Shown: positions 16,882-26,705 of the stretch, piece by piece
Numbering within the stretch: the first letter of the stretch is position 1
Layout of the letters: every line of letters begins with the position of its first letter
Assembly: GCA_021733925.1 (NCBI GenBank)
Contig: JAIPJY010000040.1
Location: 1 to 64,000, forward strand
Origin: Prosthecobacter sp.
GTDB taxonomy: Bacteria; Verrucomicrobiota; Verrucomicrobiia; Verrucomicrobiales; Verrucomicrobiaceae
Length of the DNA: 64,000 nucleotides
Direction: 5' to 3'
Notes under the pieces: model-generated
Told to the model about the DNA's origin: nothing
The model's database searches: none
Seen by the model: the letters and a program-made list of their open reading frames with translations, nothing else
Translations under genes and position numbers: made by a program

Positions 16882-17982
16882 ATGCCACACTCACCCGTCT
16901 CTGAAGAAAAACTCGTCGGCTTCCCTGCCCGCTGTCTTTCGCTGCGTCAAAAGCTGCGTGTCTCAAAACCCGAGCTCGCCCACTGGCTCGGCGTCGGACG
17001 CAGTTACGTCACCGTCCTGGAGAAAGGCCGCCAGGCCCCCTCCAGACCCGTCTTCCAATTGATCGAAAAACTCGAAGCTGCCGCCAATCTCAAACAGCTC
17101 GCCATGCACATGCCACAGCCTGACACCACCTCCGCACCCACCGAAATGGCAGGCCTCCCGCCCGCAGCCATCGAAGCCCTGGACCGCCTGGTCCAGCAGG
17201 AGGAAGCACCTTCACCAGTAGCCGCACCACCCGCCATGCCCTTCGCGGCCCCCGTCATCCGCACCAAAAACGCCTTCGCACTCCGCGTCGCCGCCCTGCG
17301 CGAAAAGATGGGAGTCAGTCGTCCCAAGCTCGCCCAGCGTCTCGGCGTTTCCCGCCAGTACGTCACCAAAATCGAAAATGGCGCCCATGCCTCCCTGCCC
17401 GTCATCAAGCTCATCGAAAAACTCGAAGCCGAGATTCAAAACGCATCAGCCGAAACAGCCGCTGCGACCGTGCATGAAAACACCACCGCTGCCACCCCGG
17501 CACCACAGCCACCACCCGCACCATCTGTGGTGGACACTCCTGCGTTTTCAATGCCCGCTGCATCCGCCCCCGTGACCCCGCGCATCGCCCTCCTCCCCGT
17601 CCTCACCATCCCTGCCGCGCGTGAACTGGCATCGCCGGCTCAGGCAGTCTTCGCCGCCGCCGAGCACTTTGCCTTCAGCGTGACCGACCCCGATGCCTTC
17701 GGCCTTCGTCTCACCGGCGATGCCATGCTCCCACAGCACCACGATGGCGAACTCGCCATCCTCTATCCCAACAGCCCCCCTCACACCGGCAACCGCGTCA
17801 TCGCTCGCCTCAGCGACAGCCTTGGCGGAGACGTCCTCTTCCGCATCTTCAGCACCACCGATCACGGCCACTCCATCGTTCTCTCCAGCCTGAACCCCTT
17901 GTATCCCCCCGTCACCCTGAGCCCACAGGAGATCGCCTGGATCTACCCCGTCGCCTCCACCGTGCGCCAGATGCTGCAGTAA
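16882..17982 (+). CDS. double-XRE regulator with an inactive LexA/S24-like domain
   Basis: The 366-residue protein starts at the ATG at 16882 (MPHSPVSEEK). It has two XRE-type helix-turn-helix domains (about 15-66, KPELAHWLGVGRSYV; and 132-183, RPKLAQRLGVSRQYV), each ending VxxLIEKLEA, joined and followed by Ala/Pro-rich linkers, and then a LexA/S24 fold (about 255-355). In that fold the catalytic Ser position is Ala281 (TGDAM instead of GxSM) and the catalytic Lys position is Phe320 (VLFRI instead of VKR). It should therefore bind DNA but not self-cleave. The frame extends upstream through the kinase antisense strand; that part is spurious. Confidence 0.8.
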   Translation: MPHSPVSEEKLVGFPARCLSLRQKLRVSKPELAHWLGVGRSYVTVLEKGRQAPSRPVFQLIEKLEAAANLKQLAMHMPQPDTTSAPTEMAGLPPAAIEALDRLVQQEEAPSPVAAPPAMPFAAPVIRTKNAFALRVAALREKMGVSRPKLAQRLGVSRQYVTKIENGAHASLPVIKLIEKLEAEIQNASAETAAATVHENTTAATPAPQPPPAPSVVDTPAFSMPAASAPVTPRIALLPVLTIPAARELASPAQAVFAAAEHFAFSVTDPDAFGLRLTGDAMLPQHHDGELAILYPNSPPHTGNRVIARLSDSLGGDVLFRIFSTTDHGHSIVLSSLNPLYPPVTLSPQEIAWIYPVASTVRQMLQ

Positions 17983-18417
17983 TCAGCCTCCAAAAACTCG
18001 CCTGGCAGGAATGTGCACTCAGCTAAGCAGAGCTCTTCATTTCATTGCCCTTTCCTCCGTCCGCAGAAATAGCCGCACGCCAGCAAAGTCTCCCCTCTAG
18101 GCACACGACCTCTCTTCTTCGCTCCACAACATCGCATACCCAGCGCACGTTTTGTAGTCCCGCCTTTAGGCGGTTCTGGACGAACGTCCACATTGTCACG
18201 CCTCGCGATAAACCGAGGCATGAAACCAGAAAATCATCCAAAGGCTTGCATGCGCTCAGGGTGGGCCCGCATCTCACATGCAACTCAAGCACCGACTGAA
18301 CCTTAGCTCCGATTTCACTCGATGGCGCACTGGTCCTAACCACTCCTCAAGCACTTGTCTGAAACAGACTGCTGGGCCATGGAAGGCGTGACAACCTCCG
18401 CCCAACCAGTCTCTCCC
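17983..18417. other. intergenic region with three consecutive hairpins
   Basis: No gene is supported in these 435 bases. A cluster of three small stem-loops lies at 18160-18219 and is listed separately. Confidence 0.7.
18160..18219 (+). repeat. triple hairpin cluster
   Basis: Three perfect stems occur in 60 bases: CCGCC-TTTA-GGCGG (18160-18173), TGGACG-AA-CGTCCA (18177-18190) and GCCTCG (18200-18205) with CGAGGC (18214-18219). Short stems of this kind are common in dispersed repeats of this phylum, but only one copy is present in the window, so repeat status is inferred. Confidence 0.5.
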
Positions 18418-21057
18418 ATGCTCTCCCGCATCCTCGCCCTTTCCCTCTCCGCGGCCTCGCTCTCATTCGCCGCAGACATCCTCCTCTCCCCCACCGGCCC
18501 CATCTCCACGCCTCAGGCCGCGCGTGACGCCGCACGCACTGCCCCCAAGCCCGCACGCATCATCGTAGCCCCCGGCACCTACGCCATCACCGAAACCCTC
18601 ACCCTCGGCCCAGACGACTCTCAAGTCACCTGGACCGGCGACAACACCACCTTCACCGCCGGCAAGCCAATCACCGGTTGGAAAAAAACCGACACCGGCC
18701 TCTGGAAAGCCACCCTCCCCGACAAAGCCTGGAAGTTCGAGCAGCTCTGGATCAACGGCCGCCGCGCCACCCTCGCCCGCTCGCCCAACAAAGGCTACTA
18801 CCACATCACCGAAGCCGTCGGTGCCGGCGTGTTCCCAGACCTCAAGGAGAACATGAACTTCCACGCCTTCTCCATCACCAAAGAGCAGTACGACGTCCTC
18901 AAATCCATCCCACCCACCGAGCGCGACAACGTCCTCCTCACCGTCACCCACGCCTGGGCCGTCGGCCAGTGCCGCATCAAAGACCTCAACGACGAAGTCC
19001 TCGCCATCCGCATCAAAGGCCGCTCCCGCTATCCCTTCGTCGAGTACGAGCCCGACCAGCGCTGGTGGGTCGAAAACTTCCGCGCCGCACTCGATGCCCC
19101 TGGCGAGTGGTTCCTCGACAAAACAAAGGGCGAAATCCTCTATATGCCCCTCCCCGGCGAAGACATGACCAAGGCCGAAGTCATCGCCCCCGTCGTTGAC
19201 AAATTCCTCTCCATCAAAGGCGCACACGATGTCCGCTTCGAAAGCATCGCCTTTCAATACAGCAATCACCTCTACCCCGCCGATGGCCTGCACGATGGCC
19301 AGGCCGCCACCACCAGCGATGGCAGCATCGAGATCGAAGACTCCAGCGCCATCCACTTCACCCACTGCGAAGTCGCCCACACCGGCCTCCACGCCATCTG
19401 GTTTAAAAACGGCTGCTCCGATTCCTCCGTCACCCACAGCCACCTGCACGACCTCGGCGGCGGCGGCGTCTATGTCGGCGAAACCGCACGCCCCGCCGAC
19501 GAGCGCGTCAATCACCACATCACCATCGACGACACCATCATTCACCACGGCGGCCGCCTCCACCCCAGCGCCTGCGGCGTCGTCTTCACCCACACCCAGT
19601 TCTGCACCGTCCGCCATTGCGACATCGCAGACCTCTACTACACCGGCATCAGCGCCGGATGGAATTGGGGCTATGGCGACACCGCCTCACGCGAGACCCT
19701 CGTCGAAAACAATCACATCCACCACCTCGGCTGGGCCTACCTCAGCGACATGGGCGGCTACTACGGCCTCGGCACCTCACCCGGCACCATCATCCGCGGC
19801 AATCACGTCCACCACGTCGCCAGCCATCGCTACGGCGGCTGGGGCCTCTACAACGACGAAGGCAGCGCCGACACCCTCATGGAAAACAACCTCGTGCATG
19901 ACACCTGGAACGCCGGCTTCCATCAGCACTACGGCTACTTCAACACCGTCCGCAACAACATCTTCGCCTTCGGCCACACCGCTCAAATTCAGGCCTCCCG
20001 CAACGAAGCCCGCCTCCGCTTCCGCTACACCAACAACATCGTCGTCTGGGACCCCGCATCCCCCCTCCTCGATGGCGGCGAATGGAACTGGAAGTTCTTC
20101 GACAAACCCGAGCGCGGCGATCCCAAAGACAGCCTCGTCTTCCGCAAAAACCTCTACTGGCCCACCGACGGCAAGATCCCCGCCACCCTCACCAAAACAA
20201 CCTTCACCTGGGACGAGTGGCGCAAGCTCGGCCGCGACAAAGACAGCCTCTTTGCCGATCCCCTCTTCGAAGACCTCGCCGCACGAGACTTCCGCCTCAA
20301 GCCCAACTCCCCCGCCGAAAAAATCGGCTTCAAGCCCTGGGACCTCACCCTCGCCGGAGTCCGCAAAACCGACCCCACATGGCGCACCCTCGCCGCCCAA
20401 GGCCACGACTACCCCACCTGGGACACCGACGCCAAACCCTGGCCCGCCCCCGAGTACCAAATCAATCAAGACTTCGAACACGCCGGACTCGGCACCCTCG
20501 GCATTCGCGGTGCCAAATACACCCACGAAAACAAAGGCGAATCCATCGCCGTCACCGACGAAACCTCATCCCCCTTCACCCCCGGCTCCAAGCGCAGCCT
20601 CAAAGTGCAGGACGCCCCCGATCTCAAGCACAGCTACGATCCCATCCTCGACATCTACCCCACCACCTGGGACACCGGCACCTTCCACATCGAGTTCGAC
20701 GTCATGGCCCAGCCCGGTGCCGACTGGTTCTTCGAGATCCGCGGCAAAAGCGGCGACTTCGGCAACGGCCCCTACCTCCGCTGGCAGAAAGGCCAGCTCA
20801 CCGCCAGCACCGACAGCAAAGTCCAGCTCACCACGATCCCCGCCGGCGAATGGTTCCACGTCTCCCTCACCGCCACCACCGCCTCCGGCAAATGGTCCCT
20901 CGACATCACCCGCCAGGACGGCACCAAACACTCCTACCCCGACCTCAAGTGCAAACCCGCATGGACCTCCGCCAGCTACCTCCTCTTCAGCGCCCTCGGC
21001 ACCACCAAAACCGCCTTCTTCATAGACAACCTCAAGCTGGAGCAGATTGCGCAATAG
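18418..21057 (+). CDS. secreted right-handed parallel beta-helix protein
   Basis: The ATG at 18418 gives a clean signal peptide (MLSRILALSLSAASLSFA) and a protein of 879 residues. The central region (about 230-540) is a parallel beta-helix rich in His/Asn turns such as NHIHHLG, NHVHHVA and ENNLVHD, as in pectate-lyase-like and polysaccharide-active enzymes. A C-terminal domain of about 190 residues (from FEHAGLGTL) resembles a concanavalin-like beta-sandwich and may bind carbohydrate. It is likely a polysaccharide lyase, hydrolase or epimerase; catalytic residues could not be assigned. A frame extending 21 codons upstream lacks signal-peptide sense. Confidence 0.82.
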   Translation: MLSRILALSLSAASLSFAADILLSPTGPISTPQAARDAARTAPKPARIIVAPGTYAITETLTLGPDDSQVTWTGDNTTFTAGKPITGWKKTDTGLWKATLPDKAWKFEQLWINGRRATLARSPNKGYYHITEAVGAGVFPDLKENMNFHAFSITKEQYDVLKSIPPTERDNVLLTVTHAWAVGQCRIKDLNDEVLAIRIKGRSRYPFVEYEPDQRWWVENFRAALDAPGEWFLDKTKGEILYMPLPGEDMTKAEVIAPVVDKFLSIKGAHDVRFESIAFQYSNHLYPADGLHDGQAATTSDGSIEIEDSSAIHFTHCEVAHTGLHAIWFKNGCSDSSVTHSHLHDLGGGGVYVGETARPADERVNHHITIDDTIIHHGGRLHPSACGVVFTHTQFCTVRHCDIADLYYTGISAGWNWGYGDTASRETLVENNHIHHLGWAYLSDMGGYYGLGTSPGTIIRGNHVHHVASHRYGGWGLYNDEGSADTLMENNLVHDTWNAGFHQHYGYFNTVRNNIFAFGHTAQIQASRNEARLRFRYTNNIVVWDPASPLLDGGEWNWKFFDKPERGDPKDSLVFRKNLYWPTDGKIPATLTKTTFTWDEWRKLGRDKDSLFADPLFEDLAARDFRLKPNSPAEKIGFKPWDLTLAGVRKTDPTWRTLAAQGHDYPTWDTDAKPWPAPEYQINQDFEHAGLGTLGIRGAKYTHENKGESIAVTDETSSPFTPGSKRSLKVQDAPDLKHSYDPILDIYPTTWDTGTFHIEFDVMAQPGADWFFEIRGKSGDFGNGPYLRWQKGQLTASTDSKVQLTTIPAGEWFHVSLTATTASGKWSLDITRQDGTKHSYPDLKCKPAWTSASYLLFSALGTTKTAFFIDNLKLEQIAQ

Positions 21058-21100
21058 ACTGACACGCCGCCTCGGCAGTCTTCCCTCATATACCTGTATT

Positions 21101-21253
21101 GAAGGCCAACGGCCTTCCGTAATTAAGCCCAGGGATGCCGAGCTTTAGCGAGTGCTTCCCTGGGTATTCTCATCCCACTCGGGAAGCAAACCCAATACTT
21201 CGCCGCATCAGAATGCTCACCAGCAGCGTCTGCAATGAGCCCCGCCACGCTCA
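21101..21253 (+). repeat. dispersed hairpin repeat, family B, copy 3
   Basis: The first hairpin is GAAGGCC-AAC-GGCCTTC (21101-21117), the second stem-loop CCCAGGGA...TCCCTGGG is identical to copy 2, and the tail has GGAAGCAAACCCA, CACCAGCAGCGTC and CCCGCCACGCTCA. It lies between the ends of the convergent beta-helix and giant-repeat genes. Confidence 0.8.
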
Positions 21254-21322
21254 AAACTTGCATTCAGCTCAAAAAGCTCACGATCCGCACCTTTAACCGA
21301 GCACCATTCAATTCCGGCATTC

Positions 21323-24300
21323 TCACCTCATCAGCTCCTCCAGCCGCGACAGCACCTCACGCCGCCTTGCCTGCAGGTCCAGGCTCAGCAGTTTTTCCAC
21401 AGCCTCAGGTGTGGCAGACAGCGGAGGCATCGAGACCGTCTGGTGGTCGCGCCCCTCCGTTAGGACACGGATCATGCTGCTGACAATTTCCTTCACCGCT
21501 TCGGACTTAAGATCAGAAGACTTGTCACGCAGCAGCGCCTCCACCAGTTCCGCCGCAAGCACATGGTGCGGATTTTCATACGACTCCACCGCCTTGAGCA
21601 CAAACTCACGCAGCAGGGAGAAGTAATTCGGCGCATCGCCAGCCAGCTCGCGCGCCACCGCGAGCACCTCATCCATCTTGTCCACAAAGTGCAGCCGATA
21701 GGCCGCCCAAGTGGGGAACAACTGCCGCCGCAGTTGCGGTACCGTCTTCGAAGCTTGCCACAATTGATCCATCAGCTCACGCCGCTCATGATTCAGCGCC
21801 AGTTGCTCCGCCGTGTACCGGTCCTTCAAGTCCAACGGGCATTCCCACAAAGCCCAGAGATGATGATCATCCCTCCCTGGCGGAATCGCTCCCGCAATGA
21901 GCTTGATCAGTCCATCCTCATTCGGGCCAAAGCTGTGCGGCGGTGAGGAATTGCCATAGACGGTGTCAAGCATCTGCAACCCCAGCCGTGCCAGCCGCAT
22001 CCGCTTGCCACCGTCCTGAACTTGCCATTCTAAATTGTTTAGCTCGTTGATGTAATCAAACGTTTGCTGCGATGGTTCTGCCAGCCCTTGCTTGATGTAA
22101 TCCACCAGCACCACTTCATCCGGCTGTTGGTCCACCACATAACGCACCAGCAGAGGGTGCAGCGTCTCGTCTATCCATGTGGGATGTTTCAGGGACAGTT
22201 CGCAAAACTCCACGAAGAGTTTTTTCCGTGCGGCCATAGCATCAGCGCTGGCAGGATTGGCCACCGTTTGCGGTTTGCGAAAGGAATTCTGAAAAGGGTT
22301 TACTTCAGGGTACAACTCAGGAGCCACGATACCCCTTGCTCCGTCTTTCACCGCATCCGCCAGCAGTGCAAATGTGGTGGACACAGCCCCGCCTCTGGAC
22401 CCCTCCTTGGGAGACATTAGGTTGGGTTGCTGCCTGGCCAGCCGCACCACCGCAGCGGCCAGCTTCAGCCGTTGGTTGCAGTCCGTCGTCGCCTCGGCCG
22501 TTTTCAGCATCGTGAACAGGTTGCGATAGGCTTCGGCGGGAGGTTGTGCTTTTAAAGCTTCCACCAGGTTTTCGGCGTCGCCGCTGGGGGACCGCAGCCG
22601 CGCTCCAGCGATGACCGCCTTCAGCGTTGGGTTGCCAGCATCCAGCTTGAGCGCCTCAGCCGCCCAGGCAATCGCCTGCTCCCACTCCTCACAGGCTTCC
22701 GCCGCCTGCACTGCTTGCACCAGCCGTCGCCACGTGGGATCCTTGCCCGGTTCGGCCGCCGCCAGCACGCTCTTGGCCAGACCTTTCGGCCCGATGATCC
22801 GCTGCCATCGCTTGAGCTGGCCACTGTAACCATTTTTGTCGTAGAACCGCCTGTCCGCCTCATTCCGCAGAAGACGCACCATCACCTCCACCGTCGCTGC
22901 GGTGGGTGTGGCCTGCCGGTACTCCACCACCCACAAGACATCATCGCTGAATGTCAGTTCATGAGCCTCGTTCAAAGAACGTGTCAGGTTGTTAAAATAC
23001 GCCGTGCTCTCGCCATTCCAGAGGCGCTCCTGAAGTTCTGCCTTCTTTTTGGGCTTATCACGCAGAGTGTCCGCTTCGGACTGCATACCCAGACCCCGCA
23101 AGATTTCCGCCCAAGGCGCGCGTTGACCGTCCGGTATTTTTTGCAACCGAGGGAGCAGCTCTGCCGCCACTGCTCGCAGCCGTTTCTCATGGACCGCAGG
23201 AGGCGGCGTTGGCGGCTTCGTGTTCATTCCTTCACGCCGTTCACCCTGGTAAGTACCAGCCAGCAGGTAGACGATTTGCGCCAGCCGCCGTTCCTCCGAT
23301 TTCTTTTGCCCCTGCATTCGTGCATGCAGCAGGTCCAGCGCACGTGGCAGGTCGTGCCCCTCGATGGCCAGCCCGGCGGCCTCCAGCATCGCATCACCAT
23401 TCTCTGGCTCGGCCTGCAGCCAGACAGGCACCATCTTCTTCGCCCCGACTTCATCGCCGCCGGCCAGTTGCCACTGCAATTTGAAGAGCCAGTTCTGAAT
23501 CTTCGCACCAGCGGCCAGGAATGCGGATTTCTCTTCCGCCTTGATAAGCTCCACTTTCTCCTCGCTTGAATGCATGCGGAGATATTCCACGAGTTCTCCG
23601 CTGAAACGGTTCGGAAATGCCCTCAGGACAAATGGAGATGCCAGCATGCTCTCGACCCACCTCTTCGCGGGAAAAGGATCTTCCCAAATATGTGCGGCTG
23701 ATCTGGACGCCAGCGCAGCATCGGCCTCCCGCGCCGCTATTTCCCATTCACCCAGCCACATGGCGCTCTGCAACATCTCACGGTGCATGCGTTCCAGGCG
23801 TGTCTTGTCCGTGACTTTTTGCGACAGAGAATTCAGCACCTTGATCAACTGCGGTGCCGCCCTGCGCCGTACCTCCAGCGGTATCTGCCCCAGATCAGTT
23901 CCCATCTGAGTGATCAAAGCGGCTGCGTCCTCCGGCTTGCCACGCGCCAATGCTGCCGCCACCGCATCCAGCGCGGCGGGGTCCTGCGGCGCGAGACGCC
24001 AGGCCAGCAGCGCCGCCTTCAGCGCCGTGGGCACATGGGCCTCCAAGTTGACCCGTGAAGCCTTCAAGGCCAGTTCCACCCCGACCGGTCCCAGCGGTTC
24101 GCGTGTGGTGGCCATTTGCAGCCACAGCGTTCCCACCCAGGGCACATCCAGATGCTGTTCGAGCCATGCCGGATCCAGCGTCAGCCTTGCCTCATTGCCT
24201 TGCTCATGGATCATCTTGCCTGCCACCAGTAGTTCCGGCATCGGCAGTTTCGCAGTCCGCGCCTTCTCCACCCAGCCCTGGCGCTGCGCCTCGGGCAGTT

Positions 24301-26473
24301 CTGCCAGCAGGATGAACAAATGCGCCATGCCCCATGCAGCCGCATACTGTACTCTGGGCGGCGTCAGCCGGTCGCCATACATCATGCCGAAGTAACCAAT
24401 TTTTCTCTGCTTCTGCTGATTGATCCATGGCTCCAGGCCCAGGTCTTCACGCAGCACAGTGCTGACGGCCTGCTGCACCTGCATCCATTTTTCCTGAGCA
24501 TCCCTGCCGACGTCATCGCTGGGGTCACTACGCATGCCCCTTTCTTCTTCAAACTGTGCGTATTCCCGCACTGGCCCGATTTCCTGCTCGAACCCGCCCA
24601 TCTCCAGGAACACCTCGGCCGCCTTGGTTGGCTCGCCCGCGCCTCGCAGCGCCAGCCCGTGCAGAGCCGCCAGCCGGTAGTCTGCGGGAAACCTCCGCCG
24701 TTGCGCGGCCAAAAACTCCACCGCATCCACCCACTCGCGCCACGCCATCAAACCGGTGCTCAGCGTCGCCGCCATGTCCGCGTCCAGGGCCTCATCGCCC
24801 GCCATCGCAAACATCGTGCGTGTCGCCGCATGCAGCCGCCCCTTGGACAGATCGATGACCGCCGTCTCCAAGCGCGCCGCCGCCCGCCAGTGGGGCGTCG
24901 TCATCCCATCCATCAGGTGCAGGGTATCTTCGACCGCACCAGTTCTCCAAAGCGCCCTGGCTAGGTGAAACTTCGTTCCTTCGTTTTCGGGTGCGAGCCG
25001 CGCCATCTCCAGCAATGACGGCAGGGAGTAATCGTTTTGAGACTGCGCCAGCGCCTCCCAGTAGCCGACCTTTTCACCCATGCGCCACCGCATGGACAGC
25101 CACCAATGCGACGCGACGGCACTAATGGACGCCATCCGCAGGCCAGTGGGTATTTCCCTCAGGTCGAGCTGCCGCCACCAGGCTTGCCGCGTGGTGCTGT
25201 CCGCACATGCAAAATGCGTTCGCAGGATCACCTGCTGCATCTCCGCCTTCTTCCATTTGCTGTCGTATGAGTAGAAGCGTTCGATCAGTTGCAAGGCCGC
25301 CGCCTGATCCCGTGGGTCCGCCTTCCATACTTCGAGCAGCTTTTTCAAACGGTCCTCCGGGTCCAGTTTCTTCACCTCCGCATGCCAGGCTGGAGCCACC
25401 GCTTGTTTTCCGCTGTCCTCCACCTTGCTCACCGCCGCCATGCGCGCGCGCTCGGTCGGCTGCGTTTCGCGCCAGTCTTCCTCCTCCCAGTCAGAGATCA
25501 GCTTCTTCGCCCCCGCGTCCTCCTTCAGCAGGCCCAGCACTTTTTGCGCGGTGTCGGTGGCTCCGACGGCACGCAGGCAGATTGCCATGCGGCGCACCAC
25601 AGCAGGCCGGTCTTTGAACTGCTCGGCCACCCCCTCCTCTTTCGGCATGCCAGCCTTGGATGGGTTGCGACGTCCCTGCTGCAGCGCACGTGTCAGCCGA
25701 CCCAGCAGTTGCCATTCTGCCTCCGAATTCGGCCGACTCTCCGCCAGTCCTTGCAGCGCTTCCTCTGCGGCCTCCAGGTTCTTCTCCTGTCGCATTTCGC
25801 TGTCCAGCACCACCAGCCGCCAGGCCAGCTTGGTCGGCGCATCTTTCGCCTGGCTCAGGGCTTCTTTGGCGCTATGTGTCGTCTCAGGTGAGAAACCTCT
25901 GGCCTGTGGCAGCCGTGCCAGCAGCAGCTTCAGTTCCGCATCGTCGGGCCTTTGAGCCGCCATGCGCTGCGACAGTGTCAGTAGGGCTGCCTGCTGTCCA
26001 CCCTCGGCGGCCATGCTGTGCAGCAGCCAGACGGCCTCCTGCACGCAGTGCGTGTCAGCATTGGCCACATCCATCTCCTCCAGCACCTTCACCGCCTCAC
26101 CAAACTGCCGCTGATGGGCCAGCGCATGCGCCAGTCCCAGTTGCATCAGCACCGTGACGTTCTGCGAATCGGCGCAGGCCTTTTTCCATGCCGCCAGCGA
26201 CTGCGTCGGGCGTTGCAAATGCTCCTCCACACAGGCCACCGCCAGCCATTCCGGCGCACTACGCTGCTTCTCCTGCTCTGTGGCGTCCAGCGATTCCTTC
26301 AGGCGGTCAAAGCCCGCCTCATCCAGCCACGGCATCAGCGCCTTCGACATCACCTCCGGCCTGCCTTCACCCGATGCAATGTTGGAAAGCGTCTCAGACA
26401 AATCCTGTCCTCGTAGCGTGGAACATGCCAGCCAGACAAACCCTAGGAAGATGCAGCACACTTTTTCAGTCAT
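21323..26473 (-). CDS. very large exported helical-repeat (TPR-like) protein
   Basis: With the ATG at 26473 the protein has 1716 residues and a signal-peptide-like N-terminus (VCCIFLGFVWLACSTLRGQ). The rest is almost wholly alpha-helical, rich in Ala, Leu, Trp and Glu, with repeated patterns such as AWRLxxLDSE, ALAHQRQFGEAVKVL and AAxWAAEALKLDAGNPTLKA typical of TPR/SEL1-like solenoids. No enzymatic motif was seen. It may be a periplasmic scaffold. The frame continues 68 codons upstream, but those residues are not hydrophobic and look spurious. Function unknown. Confidence 0.8.
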   Translation of the reverse strand: MTEKVCCIFLGFVWLACSTLRGQDLSETLSNIASGEGRPEVMSKALMPWLDEAGFDRLKESLDATEQEKQRSAPEWLAVACVEEHLQRPTQSLAAWKKACADSQNVTVLMQLGLAHALAHQRQFGEAVKVLEEMDVANADTHCVQEAVWLLHSMAAEGGQQAALLTLSQRMAAQRPDDAELKLLLARLPQARGFSPETTHSAKEALSQAKDAPTKLAWRLVVLDSEMRQEKNLEAAEEALQGLAESRPNSEAEWQLLGRLTRALQQGRRNPSKAGMPKEEGVAEQFKDRPAVVRRMAICLRAVGATDTAQKVLGLLKEDAGAKKLISDWEEEDWRETQPTERARMAAVSKVEDSGKQAVAPAWHAEVKKLDPEDRLKKLLEVWKADPRDQAAALQLIERFYSYDSKWKKAEMQQVILRTHFACADSTTRQAWWRQLDLREIPTGLRMASISAVASHWWLSMRWRMGEKVGYWEALAQSQNDYSLPSLLEMARLAPENEGTKFHLARALWRTGAVEDTLHLMDGMTTPHWRAAARLETAVIDLSKGRLHAATRTMFAMAGDEALDADMAATLSTGLMAWREWVDAVEFLAAQRRRFPADYRLAALHGLALRGAGEPTKAAEVFLEMGGFEQEIGPVREYAQFEEERGMRSDPSDDVGRDAQEKWMQVQQAVSTVLREDLGLEPWINQQKQRKIGYFGMMYGDRLTPPRVQYAAAWGMAHLFILLAELPEAQRQGWVEKARTAKLPMPELLVAGKMIHEQGNEARLTLDPAWLEQHLDVPWVGTLWLQMATTREPLGPVGVELALKASRVNLEAHVPTALKAALLAWRLAPQDPAALDAVAAALARGKPEDAAALITQMGTDLGQIPLEVRRRAAPQLIKVLNSLSQKVTDKTRLERMHREMLQSAMWLGEWEIAAREADAALASRSAAHIWEDPFPAKRWVESMLASPFVLRAFPNRFSGELVEYLRMHSSEEKVELIKAEEKSAFLAAGAKIQNWLFKLQWQLAGGDEVGAKKMVPVWLQAEPENGDAMLEAAGLAIEGHDLPRALDLLHARMQGQKKSEERRLAQIVYLLAGTYQGERREGMNTKPPTPPPAVHEKRLRAVAAELLPRLQKIPDGQRAPWAEILRGLGMQSEADTLRDKPKKKAELQERLWNGESTAYFNNLTRSLNEAHELTFSDDVLWVVEYRQATPTAATVEVMVRLLRNEADRRFYDKNGYSGQLKRWQRIIGPKGLAKSVLAAAEPGKDPTWRRLVQAVQAAEACEEWEQAIAWAAEALKLDAGNPTLKAVIAGARLRSPSGDAENLVEALKAQPPAEAYRNLFTMLKTAEATTDCNQRLKLAAAVVRLARQQPNLMSPKEGSRGGAVSTTFALLADAVKDGARGIVAPELYPEVNPFQNSFRKPQTVANPASADAMAARKKLFVEFCELSLKHPTWIDETLHPLLVRYVVDQQPDEVVLVDYIKQGLAEPSQQTFDYINELNNLEWQVQDGGKRMRLARLGLQMLDTVYGNSSPPHSFGPNEDGLIKLIAGAIPPGRDDHHLWALWECPLDLKDRYTAEQLALNHERRELMDQLWQASKTVPQLRRQLFPTWAAYRLHFVDKMDEVLAVARELAGDAPNYFSLLREFVLKAVESYENPHHVLAAELVEALLRDKSSDLKSEAVKEIVSSMIRVLTEGRDHQTVSMPPLSATPEAVEKLLSLDLQARRREVLSRLEELMR

Positions 26474-26705
26474 TTTTGAATTAGATTCCGGGAACCATTG
26501 TGCTGCCAACCATTCAGTATGAAAGTTTCCGCCACACATGCTTCGATGAGTAACCGAACAACTCCGCTTCATCGCCGGATCTTGGGGTGGTGAAAGCGAA
26601 CCTGCCTCTGATTCTCGCTTGTTCGCAGTCATTTCTCTGCATTCGTGTTGAAGCTCAAGCCACCTGAGCCGGATCAATTAAAGGACGCCTCACCACCTCC
26701 ACCCC

